Source: Holophaga sp. (GTDB lineage Bacteria; Acidobacteriota; Holophagae; Holophagales; Holophagaceae). From it: a DNA stretch of 64,000 nucleotides. The stretch spans positions 124,001-188,000 of the forward strand of contig JADKBC010000048.1 of NCBI GenBank assembly GCA_016715205.1, given 5' to 3'. Shown piece by piece: positions 17,510-26,016 of this stretch. The notes under the pieces were generated by a model. It was given only the letters and a program-made list of their open reading frames with translations. It did no database searches and had not been told where the DNA came from. The position numbers and the translations under genes were made by a program. Each line of letters begins with the position of its first letter. The stretch's first letter is position 1.

Positions 17510-18741
17510 GAATTGCCATCATTGGCTCCGGCATTGCGGGTTTGGGTGCTGCCCATTTCCTCAGCCCCGATCATGAAGTGTGGGTATTTGAAAAAGAGAA
17601 TCGCATCGGAGGCCATACCCACACCGTGCGGGTGAACACGCCCGAGGGATTGGTGCCGGTGGATACGGGCTTCATCGTGCACAACCGGGAGAACTATCCC
17701 AATTTGGTTGCGCTATTAGACCAGCTCAGAGTTCCCACCTGTCCCAGCGATATGTCCTTTGCCTACCAAGGGCCTGAATTTGAATGGTGCAGCCGCGGTT
17801 TGAACGGCCTGTTCACCCAACGTCAAAACCTAGTGAAGCCGAGCTATTGGGCCTTCTGGAAAGAAGTCCTGAGGTTCAATTCCTTGGGTCGAGCCTTTCT
17901 CCAAGAACCGGTTCAACACCTTTCCTTGGCTAATTTCCTGGATCAGCATCATTTTTCAACTGCCTTCCGCCAAGCCTACCTGCTGCCCATGGCTGGTGCT
18001 GTCTGGAGCATGACGCTCCGGGAGATGGAAGGTTTCCCTGCGCTCACCCTTCTACAGTTCTTCCACAACCACGGCATGCTGGGCGCCACCACCCAGCGCC
18101 CCTGGCGCACGATTCCTGGGGGTACGTCGCGTTATCTCGAACCCCTTGTGAAGCCTTTTCAGCAGCGAATCCGGACGGGCGTGGACGTGCGTGTCCACCG
18201 CACAGAACAAGGCGGTACGGTGCGTATCAAGGGTGAGGAATCTCAGTCCTTTGATCAGGTGATCTTTGCCTGCCGCGGGCCCCAGGTGTTGCAGGTGCTG
18301 GAAGACACCTCCGCTCTGGAACGTGAAGTTCTCAGCGCTTTCACGTCCAACATCAATCCAACCTGGCTTCATGAAGATGTATCCATTCTGCCGAAACACC
18401 GCCGCGGATGGGCCTCCTGGAACTACCGGCGGCGCAGTGAAACCCCCGATCATCTCCTGCTCACCTACCACATGAATCGATTGCAGCCCCTGCCTACCCA
18501 GCGGGATTTCCTGGTCACACTCAACCCGGAAGGCCACGTGGATGAAACCAAGGTCCACCGCAAATTCATTTACGAGCATCCCCGCTTCACCCTCGATGCC
18601 CTCCGCGCCCAAACCCGTTGGCAGGAAATCAGCGGCCAGAACCACACCCATTTCTGCGGTGCCTACTGGCGCTACGGCTTTCATGACGACGGCCTCTGGT
18701 CCGGCAAACGAGTCGCACGTGCGCTAGGTGCCTCGTGTTGA
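17506..18741 (+). CDS. FAD-dependent amine-oxidase-like (NAD(P)-binding Rossmann) protein, possible UfaD-type fatty acid desaturase
   Basis: 411 residues from ATG 17506, overlapping the desaturase stop. The N-terminal dinucleotide-binding motif IGSGIAGLGAAHFL is followed by VFEKENRIGGHTHTV, as in flavin amine oxidases and phytoene desaturases. In Rhodobacter a protein of this family (UfaD, from memory) acts with a CFA-like methyltransferase in making methylated and furan fatty acids under RpoE/ChrR control. The neighbours here match that setting. Its last 18 codons are duplicated after a palindromic element (18763-18792). Confidence 0.8.
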   Translation: MRIAIIGSGIAGLGAAHFLSPDHEVWVFEKENRIGGHTHTVRVNTPEGLVPVDTGFIVHNRENYPNLVALLDQLRVPTCPSDMSFAYQGPEFEWCSRGLNGLFTQRQNLVKPSYWAFWKEVLRFNSLGRAFLQEPVQHLSLANFLDQHHFSTAFRQAYLLPMAGAVWSMTLREMEGFPALTLLQFFHNHGMLGATTQRPWRTIPGGTSRYLEPLVKPFQQRIRTGVDVRVHRTEQGGTVRIKGEESQSFDQVIFACRGPQVLQVLEDTSALEREVLSAFTSNINPTWLHEDVSILPKHRRGWASWNYRRRSETPDHLLLTYHMNRLQPLPTQRDFLVTLNPEGHVDETKVHRKFIYEHPRFTLDALRAQTRWQEISGQNHTHFCGAYWRYGFHDDGLWSGKRVARALGASC

Positions 18742-18855
18742 CACAATGCCCAAGAGTGATAGATCTCGCGTATCCGCGCAGCGGATACCGATACGACGGC
18801 CTCTGGTCCGGGAAAAGAGTCGCACGAGCGCTTGGCGCCCCATGCTGACGCAACC
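18686..18855. repeat. 63-bp direct duplication of a gene junction around a palindromic element (offset 107 bp)
   Basis: 18686-18748 is repeated at 18793-18855 with about 75-80 percent identity. The unit is the last codons of the amine-oxidase gene plus the start of the DUF1365 gene. Both copies still encode DGLWSGKRVARALGA and a stop, although the DNA differs at many synonymous positions. The 44 bp between them contains the palindrome at 18763-18792. A 37-codon frame from GTG 18735 reads through the palindrome into the second copy. This is old enough to have diverged, so it is not an assembly repeat. Confidence 0.85.
18763..18792 (+). repeat. Palindromic element, copy 1
   Basis: ATCTCGCGTATC, a short centre CGCGCAGC, then GGATACCGAT. 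The arms form an almost perfect hairpin with one bulged C in the left arm (CTCGCGTATC against GATACCGA). Related copies are at 42303-42334 and, inverted, at 55900-55930. Confidence 0.85.
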
Positions 18856-19640
18856 CCTCGCCAAGCAGTTTCCCGAAAGCGCCCTCTACGTCGGCCACGT
18901 GGGGCATCGGCGCCATACGCCCACAACCCATTCCTTCCGATATCCAATCTTCCAGGCCTTTGTCGATCTCGACAGACTGGATGCCCTTTGCCAAGTCTCC
19001 CCCTTGGTCAGCCGGAACAGGTTCAACTGGGCCAGCATTCACGATTCGGATTATTTGCCGGATCGACCTGAATCGACCTTGCGAGCGCGCTTTCAGGCGG
19101 CGGCCCGGGAGGCGGGCCACACACCGCCCGAGGGACCAGTTTTCCTGCTCGCGAATCTGCGCTACCTGGGGTTCTGTTTCAACCCCGTGGCCTACTACTA
19201 CGCCTACGACGTGACCGGACAGCTGGCGCTGATCTGCGCTGAAATCACCAATACACCCCTGGAACGAACGCCATCGTTACTGGATGGTTCCAGCAACGAC
19301 AAAGACATCCTCTGATCGGTGGGTTTTCACCATGCCGAAAGTCTTCCATGTGAGCCCTTTCATGCCCATGGATTTGCACTACCAATGGGCCTTTGGCGAA
19401 CCAGGAAATGATCTTGATATCGAGATGGCATTGTTGGAACGCGAAAAAATTTGTTTCGAAGCAACCTTGGGCCTTGCGCGAAGACCCTGGCAGGCATCCC
19501 AGATACGGAAGACGCTCCTGCAGTTTCCTTGGCTCACCCTGAAAATCCTTTTCGCCATCTACTGGGAGGCGCTGTGTTTGTGGATGAAACGAGTACCGCT
19601 ATTCACCCATCCGAAAAAGCTCGCCCCGCCCGCGGTTTGA
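18842..19640 (+). pseudogene. DUF1365 family protein, frameshifted
   Basis: Two overlapping frames together make one DUF1365 protein of about 265 residues. The first part (ATG 18842, MLTQPLAKQF to about 19255) includes YVGHVGHRRHTPTTHSFRY and YLGFCFNPVAYYYAYD. The second (to 19640) holds KVFHVSPFMPMDLHYQWAF. Removing one C from the CCCC run at 19256-19259 restores the family motif NTPWNERHRYW across the junction. The fault is either a sequencing error or a recent mutation. DUF1365 genes regularly sit between flavin amine-oxidase-like and CFA genes, in pathways of unusual fatty acids. The first in-frame stop in the broken version is at 19313-19315. Confidence 0.85.
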
Positions 19641-20857
19641 AAGGCGTTGCCAAGTCGATGCTCCTGGGCGCCTTTTCAGGCCTGCGCGAAGGCTATCTCG
19701 AACTGCGCGATGGCAATGATGTGTTTCGCTTTGGCGATGAGGCCTCTCAGCTCCGTGCTGAAGGTCGAATTCGCGACCCTCGTGCCTATTCGCTGGGTGC
19801 CTTCCGCGGGGAAGTGGGCCTGGGCGAAGCCTACATGCAGGGCTACTGGACAAGTCCAGATCCCGTTGCGGTGGTGCGTTTGGCAGTACGGAACATGGCC
19901 GCCTTCGACCAGAGCGGCGGGATCATGGCCGGTCTCGGCAAGCTGATGGCAAGGCTCAGGCACCTTGGGCGCGCCAATGACCGCACGGGATCAAAATCCA
20001 ACATTGCGGCTCATTACGACCTTGGCAATGACTTCTACCGCCTCTTCCTGGACGAAAGCCTAGCCTATTCCTGTGCTTTCTTCGAACACCCTGACCAGGA
20101 TCTTGGCTCAGCCCAACGCGCCAAATTCGAGCGTATCTGTCAGAAATTGAAACTTGGCCCCCAGGATCGCGTGTTGGAAATTGGAACCGGCTGGGGCGGC
20201 TTTGCGGCCTATGCGGCCAAGACCCGAGGCTGCCATATCACCACCACCACCATCAGTCGCCAGCAGCACGATTACGCCCAGGCGCTCTTTGCCCAAGAGG
20301 GTCTGGAAAACCACATCACGCTGCTCTTCGAGGATTACCGTGATCTGCAGGGCCAGTTCGACAAGGTCGTCAGCATCGAGATGTTTGAAGCCGTGGGCCT
20401 GAAGTTCTACGACGCCTATTTCAGCACCGTCGATCGACTGCTTGCGGAAGATGGTCTCGCGTTGATTCAAACCATCACCATGAACGAGCGGCGCTTTGCC
20501 ACCTACATTCGCGCCACCGATTGGATTCAGCAGTATGTTTTTCCCGGCGCCGAGTTGGCCAGCCTGTCGGAAGTGCTCCGCAGCCTTGGCCGCGCCACCA
20601 CCTTGAATCTTCATCATCTGGAAGACATTGGCCTCCACTATGCCCGCACCCTCCAGTGCTGGCGCGCCGCTTTTCTGGCTCGACTGGACGAGGTTCGCGG
20701 CCAGGGCTTTGACGAAACGTTCCTCCGCACCTGGGACTACTATTTGGCCTACTGCGAAGGCGCTTTCCGGGAACGCTACATCGGGGATGCCCAGCTCCTG
20801 TTGGCCAAGGCGGCCACGCCCCGCAGCATCATGGATGAACCATGGGGACGCCCATGA
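19574..20857 (+). CDS. Cyclopropane-fatty-acyl-phospholipid synthase-like SAM methyltransferase, copy 1
   Basis: About 427 residues from GTG 19574, which has GGGAGG 4 bp upstream and lies inside the end of DUF1365 (GTG 19580 is an alternative). The N-terminal lipid-binding half precedes NIAAHYDLGNDFYRLFLDESLAYSCAFF. The SAM site is VLEIGTGWGGFAAYAA (about residue 198). The bicarbonate-site region and C-terminus YCEGAFRERYIGDAQLLLAK fit CFA synthases and their methyl-transferring relatives (UfaM type). It adds a methylene or methyl group from SAM to an unsaturated phospholipid acyl chain. Confidence 0.9.
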   Translation: MFVDETSTAIHPSEKARPARGLKGVAKSMLLGAFSGLREGYLELRDGNDVFRFGDEASQLRAEGRIRDPRAYSLGAFRGEVGLGEAYMQGYWTSPDPVAVVRLAVRNMAAFDQSGGIMAGLGKLMARLRHLGRANDRTGSKSNIAAHYDLGNDFYRLFLDESLAYSCAFFEHPDQDLGSAQRAKFERICQKLKLGPQDRVLEIGTGWGGFAAYAAKTRGCHITTTTISRQQHDYAQALFAQEGLENHITLLFEDYRDLQGQFDKVVSIEMFEAVGLKFYDAYFSTVDRLLAEDGLALIQTITMNERRFATYIRATDWIQQYVFPGAELASLSEVLRSLGRATTLNLHHLEDIGLHYARTLQCWRAAFLARLDEVRGQGFDETFLRTWDYYLAYCEGAFRERYIGDAQLLLAKAATPRSIMDEPWGRP

Positions 20858-21648
20858 TTTCGCAAGCCTTACCATTGCTGCTCTGGGGAACCGTGGGCGC
20901 CTGCCTGCTCATGGTCGTGGCCTGGGTGGCCCATCTCCAAACCCGGAACGCGGGTTGGGTGGATGTGGCCTGGGCCTTTGGTCTGGGCGGGCTAGCCGTC
21001 TACTTTGCCTGGGCAGGTTCTGGCGAACCCTCCCGGCGTTTGCTCGTGGGCATCATGGGCGGCGTTTGGGGGTTGCGTCTGAGTACGCATTTGTTTTTAC
21101 GGGTGCTTCGTGATCCCCACGAAGATGGCCGGTATGTGGCAATCCGCCAGGCCTGGGGCGGTGCCATCGAGTTGAAGTTCCTGGGGTTCTTCCTGTTCCA
21201 AGGCCTGCTGGATGTATTCCTGGCCCTGCCCTTCCTGCTCGCGTGCCTGGATTCCTCCCCACAGATTCACCCGCTGGCCTGGGTTGGCGCAGGCCTTTGG
21301 GCGCTTTCCATCCTTGGCGAGGCCACCGCTGACCGGCAACTGCAACGATTCAAGCAGGACCCGCTCAACCGCGGACGGGTTTGCCGGGAAGGGCTGTGGG
21401 GCGTTTCCCGTCACCCCAACTATTTCTTCGAATGGCTGATCTGGGTGGCCTTTGCCCTGATCGCCACCGCCAGCCCCTGGGGCTGGACAGCCTGGTCCTG
21501 CCCCTTGCTGATGCTCTATTTCCTGCTTCGTGTCACCGGCATTCCGGCCACGGAGGAACAATCCCTGCGCAGCAAAGGGGAGGAATACCGCCGGTATCAG
21601 CTGGAGGTTAGCCCCTTTGTGCCCTGGTTTCCGCGAGGCACCTTGTGA
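20842..21648 (+). CDS. DUF1295/steroid 5-alpha-reductase-like membrane protein
   Basis: 268 residues with about seven hydrophobic segments. The C-terminal signature GLWGVSRHPNYFFEWLIWVAF and GIPATEEQSLRSKGEEYRRYQ are the NADPH-binding features of the 5-alpha-reductase/ICMT-like fold. It probably reduces a double bond in a lipid chain. The start overlaps the CFA gene by 16 bp (ATG 20854 is a possible alternative), and the stop overlaps the GTG of the next gene (GTGA). Confidence 0.87.
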   Translation: MGTPMISQALPLLLWGTVGACLLMVVAWVAHLQTRNAGWVDVAWAFGLGGLAVYFAWAGSGEPSRRLLVGIMGGVWGLRLSTHLFLRVLRDPHEDGRYVAIRQAWGGAIELKFLGFFLFQGLLDVFLALPFLLACLDSSPQIHPLAWVGAGLWALSILGEATADRQLQRFKQDPLNRGRVCREGLWGVSRHPNYFFEWLIWVAFALIATASPWGWTAWSCPLLMLYFLLRVTGIPATEEQSLRSKGEEYRRYQLEVSPFVPWFPRGTL

Positions 21649-22685
21649 TTCAAGCGCTCCTAACCCAAGACCGCCTGCCGGATTTCCTGATTCGCTGGCG
21701 CATTCGCCACTTGCTGCAGGATCGCCTGCGCGAAGAAGCCCAAGGGGGTGTCGAAGGGATGCAGACGCGGTTCCGGGCCCTGCTCGAGACCTTTCGCTCC
21801 GGCCCCATCGCCGTGCACACAGCGGATGCGAACGAACAGCATTACGAGGTTCCCCCCGCCTTCTTCGCCAAGGCACTGGGACCGCGCATGAAGTACAGCT
21901 GCGCCCTCTACCCAACGGGCGGGGAGAGCCTGGAAGCAGCCGAAGTGGCCATGCTCGAGCTCACCTGCCGCCGGGCGGGCTTGGCCGATGGCCAAAAAAT
22001 CCTGGAGTTGGGCTGTGGGTGGGGTTCCCTTTCGCTCTGGATGGCGGAGCACTACCCCAACGCCCAAATCACCGCCGTGTCCAATTCCCGGGATCAGCGC
22101 CTGCACATCGAAGGCAAGGCTCGGGAGCGGGGCTTGACCAACCTCCATATCATCACGGCCGACATGAATGCATTCGAACCTCCGGAAATGGGCTTCGATC
22201 GGGTGGTGAGCGTGGAGATGTTCGAACACATGCGCAACCACGATGCGCTGCTGCGTCGGGTGGCAGCCTGGCTTTGTCCCGGCGGCCAGTTGTTCGTGCA
22301 CGTCTTTGTACATGCCGAAGCCACCTATCCCTTCGAGGTGCGGGATGACAACGACTGGATGGCCAAATACTTTTTCACGGGGGGCATCATGCCCTCGGAT
22401 AGCTATTTGTTGCGCTTTCAAAACGACTTGAAGGTCATCGATCACTGGCGGGTGAACGGCACCCATTACGCCCGCACGGCCCGGGCCTGGCTGCGCAACC
22501 AGGACTATCATCGCCAGGAGATCCTGGATCTGTTTGAAAAGGTCTACGGGGAACAAGCCCTGGAGCGCTTCGTCTACTGGCGGATCTTTTTCATGGCCTG
22601 CGAGGAGTTATGGGCATGGAACCAGGGCAATACCTGGTCCGTTTCCCACTATCTGTTCGAGCGACCCCAAGTCGCCTCGACCTAG
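21645..22685 (+). CDS. Cyclopropane-fatty-acid-synthase-like SAM methyltransferase, copy 2
   Basis: 346 residues beginning at GTG 21645. The SAM motif ILELGCGWGSLSLWMAEHYP lies near residue 120, preceded by NEQHYEVPPAFFAKALGPRMKYSCALYP, the family's substrate-site segment. It lacks most of the N-terminal lipid-binding half of copy 1 and is only distantly similar to it, so it is a different branch, not a recent duplicate. It closes the lipid block. The 77 bp after it lead to fliK. Confidence 0.88.
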   Translation: MIQALLTQDRLPDFLIRWRIRHLLQDRLREEAQGGVEGMQTRFRALLETFRSGPIAVHTADANEQHYEVPPAFFAKALGPRMKYSCALYPTGGESLEAAEVAMLELTCRRAGLADGQKILELGCGWGSLSLWMAEHYPNAQITAVSNSRDQRLHIEGKARERGLTNLHIITADMNAFEPPEMGFDRVVSVEMFEHMRNHDALLRRVAAWLCPGGQLFVHVFVHAEATYPFEVRDDNDWMAKYFFTGGIMPSDSYLLRFQNDLKVIDHWRVNGTHYARTARAWLRNQDYHRQEILDLFEKVYGEQALERFVYWRIFFMACEELWAWNQGNTWSVSHYLFERPQVAST

Positions 22686-22705
22686 GCAATTTTAGCCCTT
22701 TTATA

Positions 22706-22722
22706 TCGGCACAACCTTGGCG
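22706..22722 (+). promoter_or_regulatory. Possible sigma-54 promoter before fliK
   Basis: TCGGCACAACCTTGGC carries GG at 22708-22709 and GC at 22720-22721, the 10-base spacing of -24/-12 promoters, and matches GGCAC exactly and TTGC with one mismatch. It is 42 bp before the fliK start. Sigma-54 is a common regulator of hook genes. Only a single site, so weak. Confidence 0.35.
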
Positions 22723-22762
22723 AAGAAGGCTCACCCCAGTTCCATCGGGGAGAGGCCCCTTC

Positions 22763-25327
22763 ATGCTCCACGCCGTCAAGCTGGACCCTTCGCCCCGCCC
22801 CGTATCCCTACGGGAGGCGGAGCCTGCTTCGGGCGCCGGAGCGCAAAATTTTGCCGGTTTTCTTGCCCAGGCTTCGGCCGCCCCTGCGCCCAGTGCTGCG
22901 GTCCCACCGCAAACGGAGCGTCCCCGGCCCGGGACGGAACCGCCCTTGGACGGCAAAACGGATGCGGGCCCAGAATTGGAATCTTCTGGCCTTTCGGTGA
23001 CCATCCAAACCGGTCAGGGTTCTCAGGAACACAAGGCCGAAGTTGCCGAGGATCCAACCAAGGCCCAGGAACGCGCCACCCAGGGGGATCCTCTGACGCC
23101 CCTTTCCGGGGAGGCACAACGCCCTGATGCGCCTGTCCCGATTCTGGCCGCCGCAGCTTCCCCAAGCCCGGCTCCTGCGCTTCCCATTGCCGTAGATCCA
23201 GCTTCCACATCTGAAATCTCAGCGGCTGCGGCAACCAACCCGCAAGCCAATGCCCAGCCCATGGCGTTGGGAACCCCACCACCAAGTCATCAGCGCAGCA
23301 CGAGGGTGCCTAGCAAGTCCGAGGCAGAGCCCAGCGTCTCCCCCAGTTCCCAGCCCCTGCCCCAGGCGAAAACCCAGGCCAGCGAACCGCGCAGGATCCC
23401 AGGGCCGACGCCGGTGGAGCCCCAACCTAGCGCACCTCCCAGCGTACCAACTTCCAGCGAGAACAAGGCTCGGCCCATTCCCGCTCCGAGTGTCGCTCCT
23501 GCCACCTTAACGGCTTCGACCCCACCCGCTCCAAGCACGATACCTGCCGCAGAAACGCTGCTTCCAGACCGGAGACTTCCGACCCGCGCAGCGCCAGTGG
23601 CTCCTATGCCCGCTCCTCAGCCCGAGAAAATAGCCGCGATCCCAGAAGTTGGTTTGGCCACACCTCCAACCCCAGTGGGGCCTACTTTCCCAACCAATGC
23701 GCCCGTGGCCATCAGTCCCGCACTTCCAGTCGCCACGGCCCAGTGGGCCCTGGCCCAGGCCGCGCCCGGCGTGCCTCTTCGGTTTACGTTCTCTGAAGGA
23801 ATTCCCGAAGACGCTACGCCCACCGCTGGCCCCACGCTGCCAGCCCTGACGGAGCTGCTCTCCGTGCCTCGGCCGAAAATGGATGTCCCCTTGCCCGCCG
23901 ACCAAGTATTCCGAGCAATGATCGGCACCGCGACCCGCACCGAGACACCCTCGAACACCGCCCCGGTTTCCCTTTCGACCTCCCCGGTTCAACCCCTTGC
24001 CACTGCCACGGTATCGGAACAGACCGTTCCCGCCTCCGAGGTCACCCCGTCAAACCTGCCTACGGCGGCTCTGCCTGTGACCCAGACGCGCGTGGGTGAC
24101 CCCGCCCCCAGCCTGACCATGCCCGAGCCCACGTTTGTGGCGATGATCCCAACGCGACCCGCTCCAGAAAACCAACCCATGGCAGTGACCATTCTGCAGT
24201 CGGCGTTCCCAACCGCGGTTTCCCCGCAATCGAAACCAAAAGACACAGAATCACCGACCCCTGTCCTCACGGATTTTCCTACAACCTCGCTTGATTCTGC
24301 GCCCTCAAAATCCTTACCGACCGTGATCGCCGAACCCTTGCCAAAGGCTTTCTCACCGGGCTCACGGCCAGCATCCCCAGGTATCTCGGCGGAACCTGCA
24401 CTGCGCGGGATCGCCTCGGCCCTCCCTCAGCCGGATGATCCGGCCACGCCCGCAATCCTGCCCATGGCCCAGAGTCTGCCAACTGCAGGTTTGGATCTGC
24501 CCACGTCGAAAGCTTTTTCAGCTGCCCTTGCCAACCTCAACGTTCCCCAGTCGGAAACAAGGCCAGAGGTTCCGAAATTTTCACTGCCCCTACCCATACC
24601 TGCCCAGGCAGATTCGTTCGGGGCAGCCAAGGTCAGTGTGGAACCCGCCCGGTCGGCCCACCAAGAAGCTCGCCCCGCCCCGCCCCCTGCGCGGGAGCCA
24701 GCCTCTGCATCACCACCACCCCCATCGAAAACCGGAACACCCGAGCCCGCACCTACGCGCGTGTTGGCCGTGACGGAAACGGCCACCGTGGGCGCAAAAA
24801 CGTCCTTGGCCGGTGAGACCTCCTTTGCCTTGCACGGTTCCGCAACCACGGCCGGGTGGTCCCCGGTGGGGCTTACCCCGGCGGCGCGTGGCATGGAATC
24901 CACACCAACAGCCCTGCCGAACACCACCTTCGCCCAGGTGGAAGCCGGCATCCATTGGCTGATCAAGAACCAGGAAAAGGGCGCCGAGATTCAGCTGAAT
25001 CCCGAATCCCTGGGGCGTGTGGTCATCAAGATCGTGGTGGAAGGCGGCGAAGTTCACGCACGACTTTGGGCAGCGGAACCTGGCACCGTCACACTCCTGC
25101 AGAACCAGAAGGCTTCCCTGGAGGTCTCGCTGCAACAGCAGGGGCTGTCCCTCGGCAGCTTCGATTTACAGCAGGGTCGCCGGGGTCACGACACACCCAC
25201 CGCGCCTCAACAGGCCCATTTCGATTCCGGCGCGAAATTCGCAGATTCCCTATCCGGGAAGCAAGAAGTGCCGACCCGCCCGCTTCCCTTACTTGATGGC
25301 ACCCGTTTGATCGAAGTGTTCGCCTGA
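22763..25327 (+). CDS. fliK: Flagellar hook-length control protein FliK
   Basis: 854 residues from ATG 22763, with GGGGAGAGG 7 bp upstream. A very long Pro/Ala/Thr-rich, low-complexity middle (about residues 60-700) acts as the molecular ruler. The conserved C-terminal export-switch domain lies at about 724-810, with AEIQLNPESLGRVVIKIVVE and ASLEVSLQQQGLSLGSFDLQ. It is longer than most FliK proteins (about 400). flgD follows 20 bp later. In many bacteria fliK comes straight after fliJ/motE, but here a lipid block intervenes. Confidence 0.92.
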   Translation: MLHAVKLDPSPRPVSLREAEPASGAGAQNFAGFLAQASAAPAPSAAVPPQTERPRPGTEPPLDGKTDAGPELESSGLSVTIQTGQGSQEHKAEVAEDPTKAQERATQGDPLTPLSGEAQRPDAPVPILAAAASPSPAPALPIAVDPASTSEISAAAATNPQANAQPMALGTPPPSHQRSTRVPSKSEAEPSVSPSSQPLPQAKTQASEPRRIPGPTPVEPQPSAPPSVPTSSENKARPIPAPSVAPATLTASTPPAPSTIPAAETLLPDRRLPTRAAPVAPMPAPQPEKIAAIPEVGLATPPTPVGPTFPTNAPVAISPALPVATAQWALAQAAPGVPLRFTFSEGIPEDATPTAGPTLPALTELLSVPRPKMDVPLPADQVFRAMIGTATRTETPSNTAPVSLSTSPVQPLATATVSEQTVPASEVTPSNLPTAALPVTQTRVGDPAPSLTMPEPTFVAMIPTRPAPENQPMAVTILQSAFPTAVSPQSKPKDTESPTPVLTDFPTTSLDSAPSKSLPTVIAEPLPKAFSPGSRPASPGISAEPALRGIASALPQPDDPATPAILPMAQSLPTAGLDLPTSKAFSAALANLNVPQSETRPEVPKFSLPLPIPAQADSFGAAKVSVEPARSAHQEARPAPPPAREPASASPPPPSKTGTPEPAPTRVLAVTETATVGAKTSLAGETSFALHGSATTAGWSPVGLTPAARGMESTPTALPNTTFAQVEAGIHWLIKNQEKGAEIQLNPESLGRVVIKIVVEGGEVHARLWAAEPGTVTLLQNQKASLEVSLQQQGLSLGSFDLQQGRRGHDTPTAPQQAHFDSGAKFADSLSGKQEVPTRPLPLLDGTRLIEVFA

Positions 25328-25347
25328 AGAAAACGCCAGGAGCCCCC

Positions 25348-26001
25348 ATGGAAACCTCAATGATCGCCTCGACCTCGGCCACGGGAAACACGGCCAAGAA
25401 GGCTCCCACCAAGGATCTGGACAAGAACTCCTTCATGATGCTGCTGGTCGCGCAGATCCAGCATCAGGATCCCACCCAGGCCCAGGACACCAACCAGATG
25501 ATGCAGCAGATGACCAGCATGTCGAGCCTGGAGCAGATGCAGAACATGAACACATCTCTGCAGGGCATCCAGGTTCAGAACCAGGGTCTCTTCCAGGCCC
25601 AGAGTTCCAGCATGGTGGGCAAGCGAGTCCGGGTCACCTCTTCGGGCTTTGATTTGAAGGCCGGAAAATCGAACATGGGCGTGGACCTCGCGGCCGATGC
25701 CCAGGTGGTGCTGACCATCAAGGATTCCAGCGGCAAAATCGTGGCAACCATCGACAAAGGCAGCATGAAGTCCGGCAGCAACTTGGTGGACTGGAACGGC
25801 CGCGACAACGCCGGCAACATCCTGGCCGATGGCGCCTATTCCGTTGAAATCACCGCCAAGGACACGGCGGGCAAAGCCGTGGAAGCCAAACCCACGGTGT
25901 TCATCACCGTGGACAGCGTGCTTTTTGCAAATGGAACCGTCTTTATTCAAGCGGGGGGCCGCCGTTTCACCCTCGCCGATGTCAACGAAATTTCGGCCTA
26001 A
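25348..26001 (+). CDS. flgD: Flagellar hook assembly (capping) protein FlgD
   Basis: 217 residues. The N-terminal signature DKNSFMMLLVAQIQHQDPTQ is followed by a Met/Gln-rich helix (NQMMQQMTSMSSLEQMQNM). The C-terminal FlgD Ig/Tudor-like part includes GRDNAGNILADGAYSVEITA. It forms the cap on which hook subunits polymerise. It stands between fliK and flgE with short spacers. Confidence 0.95.
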   Translation: METSMIASTSATGNTAKKAPTKDLDKNSFMMLLVAQIQHQDPTQAQDTNQMMQQMTSMSSLEQMQNMNTSLQGIQVQNQGLFQAQSSSMVGKRVRVTSSGFDLKAGKSNMGVDLAADAQVVLTIKDSSGKIVATIDKGSMKSGSNLVDWNGRDNAGNILADGAYSVEITAKDTAGKAVEAKPTVFITVDSVLFANGTVFIQAGGRRFTLADVNEISA

Positions 26002-26016
26002 CCACAGGAGCGACCC

